A stretch of DNA of 6,272 nt from Ruminococcus sp. UBA1366. Its GTDB lineage: Bacteria; Bacillota; Clostridia; Oscillospirales; Ruminococcaceae. Location of the stretch: contig DBRO01000059.1 in the NCBI GenBank assembly GCA_002306005.1, positions 6,722-12,993 of the forward strand, in the 5' to 3' direction. Position numbers and translations under genes: made by a program. The stretch's first letter is position 1, and every line of letters begins with the position of its first letter. The notes under the pieces are model-generated. The model was not told where the DNA came from and did no database searches. It was given only the letters and a program-made list of their open reading frames with translations. Below are positions 1 through 5,416 of this stretch, in pieces.

Positions 1-2393
1 TCGTGCACCTGTAAAATCAGCCTTGCGTCCAATTTTTCGGACTGCAACCGCCGATATACCCGCACCATGGCAATTTTAATAATATCCGCCGCCGCACCTT
101 GAATCGGTGCGTTCATCGCTGCACGTTTGCCAAACGCCTGCACATTCTTATTCGTTGCAGAAAGCTCCGGAATGTACCGCCGCCGCCCAAACATCGTTGT
201 TACATAGCCATTCTTCACGCCGCCGGCAACGGTTTCCTCCATAAATTTCGCCACGTTCGGGAAATTATCCAGATAGTTTTTAATATATTCCTTTGCCCGC
301 GCCACCGTTACGCCAATATCTTTAGAAAGCGAAAACGGCCCGATGCCATAAATAATGCCGAAGTTCACCGCCTTGGCAGCACTGCGCATTTCATGCGTTA
401 CATAATCCTCCGGCATACCAAACACCTGCGCCGCCGTGGATTTGTGAATATCCCTGCCCTGCAGGAACGCCTCCTGCATATGCGCGTCCCCACATACCGA
501 GGCAAGCACGCGCAGTTCAATCTGGCTGTAATCGGCATCCACCAACGTACAACCCTCTGCGGCAATGAAAAATTTCCGCATATTTCTGCCCAGTTCTTTT
601 CGCACGGGAATATTCTGCATATTCGGCTCTGTGGAAGAAATCCGCCCCGTGCGGGTTTCGGTTTGCTTAAACACGCTGTGAACCCGACCGTCCGCGCCCA
701 CTGCTTTCAGCAAGCCCTCCACATAAGTGGAATTGAGCTTTGTCAGCGTGCGGTATTCCAGCACCAAAGGCACAATCGCATGGTAGTCGCTCAGTTCCTC
801 CAACACCTCCGCATTGGTGGAATAGCCACTCTTAGTTTTTTTCTTTGCCGGTAAGCCCAGTTCCTCAAACAGCACCGTGCCCAGCTGTTTGGGCGATCCA
901 ATGTTAAATTCATGTCCGGCAAGCGCATAAATCTGCCCTTCTATGGTAGCAATATCCCGCACCAGCTGTTCGCCAAAGCTACGAATGCCGTCCGTATCCG
1001 CACGCACGCCCAGCCATTCCATGGAAGCCAGCACCTCGCATAAAGGCAGTTCCACTTCATACAGTAATTTTTCCATACCCGTGTCGGTGATTTTCGCCGA
1101 AAGCACCCCGCACAGCGCCGGCAAGCTTGCCGCATCCGCATGAAACGTGCAATCCGAACGATACTGTACCCCGTGCGCCGCGCACAAATTTTCCACCGTG
1201 TAATCCGCCGCCTGCGAATTCAGCAGATACCCCGCCAAATCGCAGGAGAATTTCAAGTTTTCCACGCGCCTGCCCGACTGCAATGCCAGCAGATACGCCG
1301 CCTTGGCATCAAAGCAGAACTTTTCGCAAGGCGTTTCCAGATAATCTAAAAACAGCGCATCCGCCGCGCCCATATAAATCACGCAATCGAATACAACAGC
1401 AAATCCGGTTTCTTCCCGCACAAAATACGTTTGCGCCTGTGCTGTCAAGGACGAAATCATCTCCGCACGCAAAGGCTGGATTTCGTATGCCGCTAAAGGT
1501 TCGGTGCTTTTTGTTTTCTCCGGCAAAACTGTCACCGCACCCGTGTTCAGCCGCTCCGCCAGCTTGACCATTTCCAGCTCGCCCAACAGCCCGCGCAAGG
1601 TTTCGTTGTCCTGCGGCATGATTTTATACCCAGCCTGGTTCTCGTCCATCGGTACTTGCGTGCAGATGGTTCCCAAAAACCGGCTCTGCTCGGCAAGTTC
1701 CCTGCCCGATTCCAGTTTGGACTTCACATTTGCTGTCAGCGCCGCATCCGGCAGATTGGCATAAAGATTCTCCACCGTGCCATATTGCTGAATCAATTTC
1801 AACGCGGTTTTTTCGCCAATTCCCGGCACCCCGCTGATGTTATCGCTCGTATCCCCCATCAGCGCCTTCACTTCAATCAGCGCCGACGGGGTAATCCCAT
1901 ACACCTCGTGAATTTTTTCCGGCGTGTAAATCACCGTTTCCTTGGTGGTTGCCAGCCGCACTGTGACATTTTCCCGCACCAACTGCAAACTGTCGCGGTC
2001 GCCCGTTACGATGAAGCATTCGTCCCCCGCGCCGGAAAAAATCCGTGCCGCAGTCCCCAGAATATCGTCCGCCTCAAAGCCTTCCACTTCCAGTACCCGT
2101 ACACCCATCGCCGTCAGGATTTCCTTGATTTTCGGCATCTGCACAGCGAGTTCCTCCGGCATACCCTTGCGGGTTGCCTTATAGCTTGCCGCCGCCTTGT
2201 GCCGGAAGGTCGGTGCTTTTAAATCAAACGCCGCCACTGCACAATCGGGCTGAACCGCCTCAATTTCTTTCAGCCAAATATTTAGAAAACCCGTCAGCGC
2301 GTTGGTGGGAAACCCCTTGCTGTTCGTCAGAAAACGAATCCCATAAAACGCACGGTTCATGATGCTGTTGCCATCCACCGCCAGAATTCTCAT
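1..2393 (-). CDS. polA: DNA polymerase I, 3' end cut by window edge
   Basis: Family A DNA polymerase that fills gaps and removes RNA primers during lagging-strand synthesis and repair. Seen: 797 complete codons from an ATG at 2393, with ribosome binding site AAAGGA 6 nt upstream. Residues 1-290 form the 5' nuclease; its metal-binding acids are visible (D7, D57, E107/D109/D110, D132/D134, D181/D184 in GDTSDN), followed by the helix-hairpin-helix GVPGIGEKTA. Residues about 300-460 are a 3'-5' exonuclease-like fold without the DxE of motif ExoI; D362 in FDAK remains. The polymerase domain has motif A DADYSQIELR (D621), the O-helix R670, K674, F678, Y682, and motif C ending at QVH just before the catalytic Asp. 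The spacing from motif A to motif C equals that of E. coli Pol I (705 to 882), which predicts a full length near 844 aa with about 47 residues outside the window. Last gene of the visible run, 31 nt after the methyltransferase gene. Confidence 0.98.
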   Translation of the reverse strand, partial: MRILAVDGNSIMNRAFYGIRFLTNSKGFPTNALTGFLNIWLKEIEAVQPDCAVAAFDLKAPTFRHKAAASYKATRKGMPEELAVQMPKIKEILTAMGVRVLEVEGFEADDILGTAARIFSGAGDECFIVTGDRDSLQLVRENVTVRLATTKETVIYTPEKIHEVYGITPSALIEVKALMGDTSDNISGVPGIGEKTALKLIQQYGTVENLYANLPDAALTANVKSKLESGRELAEQSRFLGTICTQVPMDENQAGYKIMPQDNETLRGLLGELEMVKLAERLNTGAVTVLPEKTKSTEPLAAYEIQPLRAEMISSLTAQAQTYFVREETGFAVVFDCVIYMGAADALFLDYLETPCEKFCFDAKAAYLLALQSGRRVENLKFSCDLAGYLLNSQAADYTVENLCAAHGVQYRSDCTFHADAASLPALCGVLSAKITDTGMEKLLYEVELPLCEVLASMEWLGVRADTDGIRSFGEQLVRDIATIEGQIYALAGHEFNIGSPKQLGTVLFEELGLPAKKKTKSGYSTNAEVLEELSDYHAIVPLVLEYRTLTKLNSTYVEGLLKAVGADGRVHSVFKQTETRTGRISSTEPNMQNIPVRKELGRNMRKFFIAAEGCTLVDADYSQIELRVLASVCGDAHMQEAFLQGRDIHKSTAAQVFGMPEDYVTHEMRSAAKAVNFGIIYGIGPFSLSKDIGVTVARAKEYIKNYLDNFPNVAKFMEETVAGGVKNGYVTTMFGRRRYIPELSATNKNVQAFGKRAAMNAPIQGAAADIIKIAMVRVYRRLQSEKLDARLILQVH

Positions 2394-2424
2394 ACGCTAT
2401 CCTTTCCCAATCCGCGAACCTTCC

Positions 2425-3162
2425 TTACCCGTTTCGGCGCAGTTCTTCTTCGGATTCCAATCCGTAAATCCGTTTCATCTCGTCAGAATAAGTATCGCGC
2501 GTTCTGCCCTCAATATACAAAGGAGCCTCCACGCGCAAATGCGGCTTTCCGCCATGCCGTCCCTCCGCAAGCACCAGCCACGGTTCGGATTCCGGTGTCT
2601 GCATGACAAAGCGCATGCGTTTTGGCTCCAATCCGTGCTTTCGCATTGCAACCAGCACATCGCACAAACGCTCCGGTCGCTGACAAACACAAAACCGCCC
2701 GCCAAACCGCAGCGCTCGCGCCGCCGCTGCGCAAACGTCCTCCAGCGTGCAAAACAATTCGTGCCGCGCCGCCGCACTTGCCGCAACGGGGCTTTCCTTC
2801 CCCGTGCCAACAATTTTGTACGGCGGATTACAAGTAACCAAGTCATACTGCCTGTCCGGTTTCCATTCGCGCAAATCCGCACAAACCGGCGTGTAATTTT
2901 CCAATGCGGAAACCACGGTACTTTGCGCCATCAGCGCCGCCGCGGCTGGCTGGATTTCCACCCCCGTAATCGCTTGCGGCTGGAAATTCCGCTGTACCAA
3001 CAACCCGACAATTCCGTTTCCTGCGCACAAATCGCACACAAAATCCTTGTGCCTTGCCTGTGCGAAATCCGCCAGCAAAAACGCATCCGTGCCAAACCGG
3101 TGCTCGGTATTCACACAAACTGAAACGCCGTTCCCCAACGCTTCTACTGAAATTTCGTCCAT
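2425..3162 (-). CDS. trmN6: TrmN6/YabB-type SAM-dependent adenine-N6 methyltransferase
   Basis: Probable class I Rossmann-fold methyltransferase of the COG4123 family, whose E. coli member methylates N6 of A37 in tRNA1(Val). Seen in 245 aa: an N-terminal HRFGTDAFLLADF segment (21-33) typical of the family, SAM-binding motif I DLCAGNG (44-50), an acidic residue E69 after the second strand (GVEI), and the catalytic NPPY (112-115) expected of enzymes acting on exocyclic amino groups of adenine. The C-terminal region contains KPHLRVEAPLYI, also usual in this family. The ATG at 3162 is supported by AAGGAG 7 nt upstream. It sits 40 nt after aroQ and 31 nt before polA, so co-transcription is likely. 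The exact tRNA target cannot be read from sequence; the Bacillus homologue is called YabB. The family call is firm, the substrate is inferred. Confidence 0.88.
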   Translation of the reverse strand: MDEISVEALGNGVSVCVNTEHRFGTDAFLLADFAQARHKDFVCDLCAGNGIVGLLVQRNFQPQAITGVEIQPAAAALMAQSTVVSALENYTPVCADLREWKPDRQYDLVTCNPPYKIVGTGKESPVAASAAARHELFCTLEDVCAAAARALRFGGRFCVCQRPERLCDVLVAMRKHGLEPKRMRFVMQTPESEPWLVLAEGRHGGKPHLRVEAPLYIEGRTRDTYSDEMKRIYGLESEEELRRNG

Positions 3163-3202
3163 GCCGCAGCTCCTTTCCGTTCAAAAAGCAGTTGCATTCG
3201 TT

Positions 3203-3649
3203 CTAATCCTTGATAATTTCCGCCACAGCCGTAAGCGCCGCAAAGTAGCTTGCCTTGCCAAAGCCGCAAATCTGTCCCATGCAGGCAGGCGCCAGCACCG
3301 ACTGACTGCGGAACGAATCCCGCGCATGAATATTACTCAAATGCACTTCCACCACCGGCACACGGATTGCCGCAATCGCATCGCGGATGGCATAGCTGTA
3401 ATGCGTGTACGCACCCGCATTTAGGATAATCGCATTGTACTCTCCCCGCGCGTGATGCAGCTTGTCAATCAAATCCCCCTCGTGGTTCGACTGATAAAAA
3501 TCGCACGCAAAGCCCAGCGCCAACGCACGCTCGGCGATTTCCGCATTAATCTGCCCCAAACTTTCACTGCCGTAAATGCCCGGCTCGCGTTCACCCAGCA
3601 AATTCAAATTCGGCCCGTTCATCACCAGAATTTTCTTATCCTCTCTCAT
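3203..3649 (-). CDS. aroQ: Type II 3-dehydroquinate dehydratase
   Basis: Third step of the shikimate pathway: dehydration of 3-dehydroquinate to 3-dehydroshikimate, carried out in the cytoplasm by a dodecameric flavodoxin-like enzyme. Seen in 148 aa, the normal length: NGPNLNLLG (11-19), the active-site lid with R21 and Y26, N77 and H83 in NAGAYTHYS, E101 and H103 in VEVHLSNIHAR, and R114. These seven residues match the known catalytic set of the mycobacterial enzyme with a constant offset of two, so the enzyme should be active. The start ATG overlaps the yqeG stop as ATGA, with a GGAAGGA ribosome binding site inside the end of yqeG, which suggests translational coupling. The N-terminus (MREDKK before the first strand) is slightly longer than usual, but no better start exists. 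Confidence 0.97.
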   Translation of the reverse strand: MREDKKILVMNGPNLNLLGEREPGIYGSESLGQINAEIAERALALGFACDFYQSNHEGDLIDKLHHARGEYNAIILNAGAYTHYSYAIRDAIAAIRVPVVEVHLSNIHARDSFRSQSVLAPACMGQICGFGKASYFAALTAVAEIIKD

Positions 3650-4161
3650 AATTCCGCTTCCTTCCCCGTTGTTTTTGTCATGGCTCTGCCTTTTAAAACG
3701 GGCTTTTCCAGCTTGCGCTTCAAGCGGAAGAACGGCCCGTCCTCTTCCTGAATCGGAAAAACATAAATTGTGCGGATTCCCTTGATATTCGCGCCCAGAA
3801 TGTCCGTAAAAAGCTGGTCACCCACCACAGCGGTATCCCGCTTCGTCAACCCCATGCGCTTCATTGCCTTCGTAAAACCAAACGTCATTGGCTTCATCCC
3901 GCGCGGCACAAAATCAATGCCAAGCAATTCCGAGAACGGCTTTACCCGCACGCGCGAATTATTCGAAACAATCATCAGCCGGATGCCCGCCCGTTTCATG
4001 CGTGCAATCCAGTCCAGCACGCCCTCTGCCGGCACAGGATTGTTATGCGTGGTCAGGGTGTTATCCAGATCTAAAAGCAACCCGCAAATCCTGTATTTTT
4101 GCAAAAACTCCGGCGTAATCTCCGTTACGGACGAAAGCAGAAACTTCGGTGCAAATACCAT
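3646..4161 (-). CDS. yqeG: YqeG-family HAD-type phosphatase (HAD IIIA)
   Basis: HAD-superfamily hydrolase of the YqeG family, related to phosphatidylglycerophosphate phosphatases; the physiological substrate in this organism is not known. Seen in 171 aa: motif I DLDNTLT (D31 nucleophile and D33), motif II in IVSNNS (S66), the motif III lysine in RGMKP (K90), and motif IV GDQLFTD (D115 and D120). No membrane segment is evident; the C-terminal 30 residues are basic (FRLKRKLEKPVLKGR), which could favour contact with acidic lipids or RNA (inference). The ATG at 4161 has AGAAAGGA about 9 nt upstream. It is the first gene of the run with aroQ, trmN6 and polA and overlaps aroQ by 4 nt. In Bacillus subtilis yqeG also sits next to a shikimate gene (aroE), so the pairing with aromatic biosynthesis recurs. 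Confidence 0.92.
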   Translation of the reverse strand: MVFAPKFLLSSVTEITPEFLQKYRICGLLLDLDNTLTTHNNPVPAEGVLDWIARMKRAGIRLMIVSNNSRVRVKPFSELLGIDFVPRGMKPMTFGFTKAMKRMGLTKRDTAVVGDQLFTDILGANIKGIRTIYVFPIQEEDGPFFRLKRKLEKPVLKGRAMTKTTGKEAEL

Positions 4162-4212
4162 GCAAGCAAATCCTTTCTATTGCCTTTTCCGCAAGGCGGA
4201 CGTTTTTCATAT

Positions 4213-4246
4213 AGAAAACAAGGCGGACAATTCCTTGCCCGCCCTG
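4213..4246 (-). terminator. Candidate intrinsic terminator between rpsU and yqeG
   Basis: Read on the minus strand, 4246-4237 (CAGGGCGGGC) can pair with 4228-4219 (GTCCGCCTTG) as a 10-bp, mostly GC stem with two G-U pairs and an 8-nt loop. The next bases are TTTTCT. This is in the right place to end the rpsU transcript before yqeG. The T-run is short. An alternative CAAGG/CCTTG hairpin uses part of the same bases, so the two structures exclude each other. Confidence 0.5.
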
Positions 4247-4263
4247 CCGAGGTCTGAATACCC

Positions 4264-4317
4264 GTTCAATCAAACAGCCCGTAACGGTTGATTTATCCTG
4301 TTCGGCTGTGATTGAAC
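4264..4317. repeat. Imperfect inverted repeat, 8+6 bp arms around a 24-nt loop
   Basis: GTTCAATC (4264-4271) pairs with GATTGAAC (4310-4317), and ACAGCC (4274-4279) with GGCTGT (4304-4309), leaving a 2-nt bulge (AA, 4272-4273). No T-run follows on either strand, so it does not look like an ordinary terminator. It lies in the rpsU-yqeG gap, 60 nt downstream of the rpsU stop. It could be a transcript-stabilising stem, a processing site or a remnant of a small repeat element; the function is unknown. Confidence 0.6.
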
Positions 4318-4377
4318 TTTGTGAAATACGAATATACTACCGGCGCAGACATCACGCCATGTCTTATAATTTGCGTA

Positions 4378-4551
4378 TTAATACTTGCGCTTACGAGCAG
4401 CTTCGGACTTCTTCTTCCGTCTGACCGAAGGCTTTTCATAATGCTCTCTTTTGCGAACTTCAGCAATTACGCCGTCCTTCGCGCAGCTTCTTTTAAAGCG
4501 TTTGAGCGCCGTATCCAAGCTTTCGTTTTTTCCGACACGGATTTCCGCCAT
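4378..4551 (-). CDS. rpsU: 30S ribosomal protein S21
   Basis: Small-subunit ribosomal protein near the 3' end of 16S rRNA, involved in initiation on natural mRNAs. Seen in 57 aa, the usual length: N-terminus [20 protein letters not shown], a helix with a conserved cysteine (KRSCAKDG), the REHYEKPS element and a very basic tail ([15 protein letters not shown]). The start at 4551 is chosen because GGGAGGG (4558-4564) lies 6 nt upstream and because it gives the family N-terminus. An in-frame ATG at 4602 would add 17 unrelated residues and has no comparable site. The gene appears monocistronic, with its own promoter (4724-4752) and a candidate terminator downstream. Confidence 0.97.
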   Translation of the reverse strand: MAEIRVGKNESLDTALKRFKRSCAKDGVIAEVRKREHYEKPSVRRKKKSEAARKRKY

Positions 4552-4718
4552 TTCATTCCCTCCCTTTGCCACCTGTAACAGAGGCTGTTCCGGTGAAAGC
4601 ATTTTGCAAACGGTGATTCGTGAAGGTATTCCCGCAATTCTCCCTTGGGTTTACAAGGATTTTCCTCTGTCCGTTATGAATTTGCACAATGCCGGCTGTT
4701 CACCGAAGCCGATTTGCA
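4552..4718 (-). promoter_or_regulatory. Structured 5' leader of rpsU with three possible hairpins
   Basis: About 165 nt separate the predicted transcription start (near 4717) from the rpsU ATG. Three hairpins can be drawn by eye in the minus-strand RNA. The first is 4718-4683 (TGCA, AAT and CGGCT pair with AGCCG, ATT and TGCA, with small bulges and a 9-nt loop), right at the predicted 5' end. The second is 4658-4643 (CCTTG/CAAGG). The third is 4595-4570 (CACC/GGTG outer, AACAG/CTGTT inner, 3-nt loop), ending 5 nt before the ribosome binding site. The octamer GAACAGCC occurs in both the first and third hairpins (complement of 4694-4701 and 4583-4590). It may be an S21 autoregulatory or stability element; I do not recognise it as a named RNA family. 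Confidence 0.45.
4558..4564 (-). promoter_or_regulatory. Ribosome binding site of rpsU
   Basis: GGGAGGG on the minus strand, 6 nt before the ATG at 4551. It decides the start of S21 in favour of the 57-aa form over the longer in-frame ATG at 4602. Confidence 0.85.
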
Positions 4719-4723
4719 TTATT

Positions 4724-4752
4724 ATTATACAATATTCCGAAAAAATAGTCAA
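4724..4752 (-). promoter_or_regulatory. Sigma-A-type promoter of rpsU
   Basis: Minus strand: -35 TTGACT (4752-4747), 17-nt spacer, -10 TATAAT (4729-4724). One mismatch to consensus in twelve and optimal spacing, inside an AT-rich stretch. The predicted start is about 4717, leaving a long leader before rpsU. This is the strongest promoter seen in the window, as expected for a ribosomal protein gene. Confidence 0.88.
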
Positions 4753-4953
4753 GAGGTTCAAAAAACATTTTTCGCAAAATCGGAGATTTCCCATTTTCGC
4801 TGTCGAAAATCATGCCTTTTTATGCCAAATCAACCTGCGCATCAACCAGAATCTGATTTTCTGAAAGCCAGATTTTAGTACTGATAATTCCGGAACTGCG
4901 GTGAAAAATAAAAGTACGGACAAATTTTCATAAAAGAAAGGATTGTTTAGAAA
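4753..4953. other. AT-rich divergent intergenic region
   Basis: This stretch lies between the rpsU promoter and the plus-strand small gene at 4954 and should hold that gene's promoter. No hexamer pair near consensus was found; the best -10 candidate is GATAAT at 4883-4888 with a poor -35. It contains a perfect 7-bp inverted repeat ATTTTCG-CTGT-CGAAAAT (4793-4810) and several related motifs (CTGATTTT, CAGATTTT at 4853-4877). A ribosome binding site GAAAGGA is at 4936-4942. No further gene is visible. Confidence 0.5.
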
Positions 4954-5127
4954 ATGAGCTTTTCTGCACTCACAAAAGGCATCACTGTCGGCATCGCGGC
5001 GGGCGCGGCGACGTATGCGCTGGTTAATGCCGGTTCCAAATCCCGCAAAAAGGTGAAAAACAGCGCTGGTAAAGCGATGAAAGCTGTCGGCGATGTCATT
5101 GAAGGACTCGGCTTTATGATGAGCTGA
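4954..5127 (+). CDS. Small membrane protein, 57 aa, YtxH-like in layout
   Basis: The only plus-strand gene supported. An ATG at 4954 follows GAAAGGA with an 11-nt spacer, and the frame closes at TGA 5125-5127, 17 nt before a strong terminator. The product has a glycine/alanine-rich hydrophobic stretch at about residues 9-27 (GITVGIAAGAATYALVNAG), then a strongly basic patch (KSRKKVKNSAGK, 29-40), then an amphipathic-looking C-terminal segment (41-57) with V, I, L and F at helical spacing. By the positive-inside rule the C-terminus should be cytoplasmic. This layout recalls YtxH-type stress proteins, which have a Gly/Ala-rich span followed by a KSRKK-like motif, but the similarity is by eye only. 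Function unknown. It converges on the PspC gene. Confidence 0.72.
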   Translation: MSFSALTKGITVGIAAGAATYALVNAGSKSRKKVKNSAGKAMKAVGDVIEGLGFMMS

Positions 5128-5143
5128 GCATCTTCTCTCAAAA

Positions 5144-5175
5144 AGAGCTGCCCTGTTAGGACAGCTCTCTTTTTT
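5144..5175 (+). terminator. Intrinsic terminator, probably bidirectional
   Basis: AGAGCTG (5144-5150) pairs with CAGCTCT (5162-5168); CCT and AGG extend the stem after one mismatch, closing on a GTT loop. On the plus strand a T6 run follows (5170-5175), ending the small gene 4954-5127. On the minus strand the stem is followed by TTTT (5143-5140), so it can also end the PspC transcript, whose stop codon at 5174-5176 touches the structure. Confidence 0.88.
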
Positions 5176-5365
5176 ACATGACCGAACTTTTCGGCGGCAT
5201 GATAATTGCCGCGATAATATAGGCAATAATGCCGGCACCAAACATCAAGGATAACACAACCGTAAGCACGCGCACCACTGTGGGATCCAGATTTGCGTAT
5301 TCGGCAATTCCGCCGCAAACGCCTGCAATCATCTTTCCATCTTCAACTTTATACAGTTTTTTCAT
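5174..5365 (-). CDS. PspC-domain small membrane protein
   Basis: A stand-alone PspC domain of 63 aa. In the phage-shock and related responses PspC proteins sit in the inner membrane and take part in sensing envelope stress. Seen: MKKLYK, then the signature KMIAGVCGGIAEY with N26 and DPT (11-29), VRVL, and one long hydrophobic segment (33-55) ending in MPPK. The start at 5365 is preferred because GGAGGAG (5372-5378) lies 6 nt upstream; the in-frame ATG at 5380 overlaps that site and would add only MEESS. It follows the DUF4097 gene by 42 nt and is probably co-transcribed with it. The pairing matches LiaX (DUF4097) and LiaY (PspC) of enterococci, so a role in cell-envelope stress is a reasonable inference, not a demonstrated one. 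Confidence 0.93.
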   Translation of the reverse strand: MKKLYKVEDGKMIAGVCGGIAEYANLDPTVVRVLTVVLSLMFGAGIIAYIIAAIIMPPKSSVM

Positions 5366-5371
5366 ACTGCT

Positions 5372-5378
5372 CTCCTCC
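5372..5378 (-). promoter_or_regulatory. Ribosome binding site of the PspC gene
   Basis: GGAGGAG on the minus strand, 6 nt before the ATG at 5365. It overlaps the alternative upstream ATG at 5380 and so selects the shorter 63-aa start. Confidence 0.85.
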
Positions 5379-5399
5379 ATTCAAATATTTATTATTCAA

Positions 5400-5416
5400 T
5401 CACAATATTATTGTGA
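5400..5416. repeat. Perfect 17-bp palindrome at the DUF4097 stop codon
   Basis: TCACAATA-T-TATTGTGA is an exact inverted repeat with 8-bp arms around one central base, which belongs to the TAA stop of the DUF4097 gene (5408-5410). It is AT-rich, lies 35 nt before the PspC start and has no T-run. The shape suits a dimeric regulator site; as RNA it would fold poorly because the loop is too small without opening inner pairs. Confidence 0.6.

Noticed and set aside
99..854. 251-codon open frame on the plus strand
   Set aside because: It lies wholly antisense to the conserved polymerase domain of polA, has an arginine/histidine-rich composition with no domain pattern, and is explained by the codon bias of the gene on the other strand.
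1656..2222. 188-codon open frame on the plus strand
   Set aside because: Antisense to the 5' nuclease domain of polA; no recognisable motif and no ribosome binding site.
2359..3123. 254-codon open frame on the plus strand
   Set aside because: Antisense to the methyltransferase, which has clear SAM and NPPY motifs; the antisense product is Arg/Pro/His-rich and unlike any known family.
4552..4602. 17-residue N-terminal extension of S21 from an ATG at 4602
   Set aside because: S21 proteins begin with the residues encoded from 4551, where a strong ribosome binding site is also placed; the extension covers the third leader hairpin.
4810..5318. Overlapping minus-strand open frames of 143 and 123 codons
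   Set aside because: They run through the terminator and the small plus-strand gene, and their products show no family pattern; the PspC frame explains the conserved signal at the right end.
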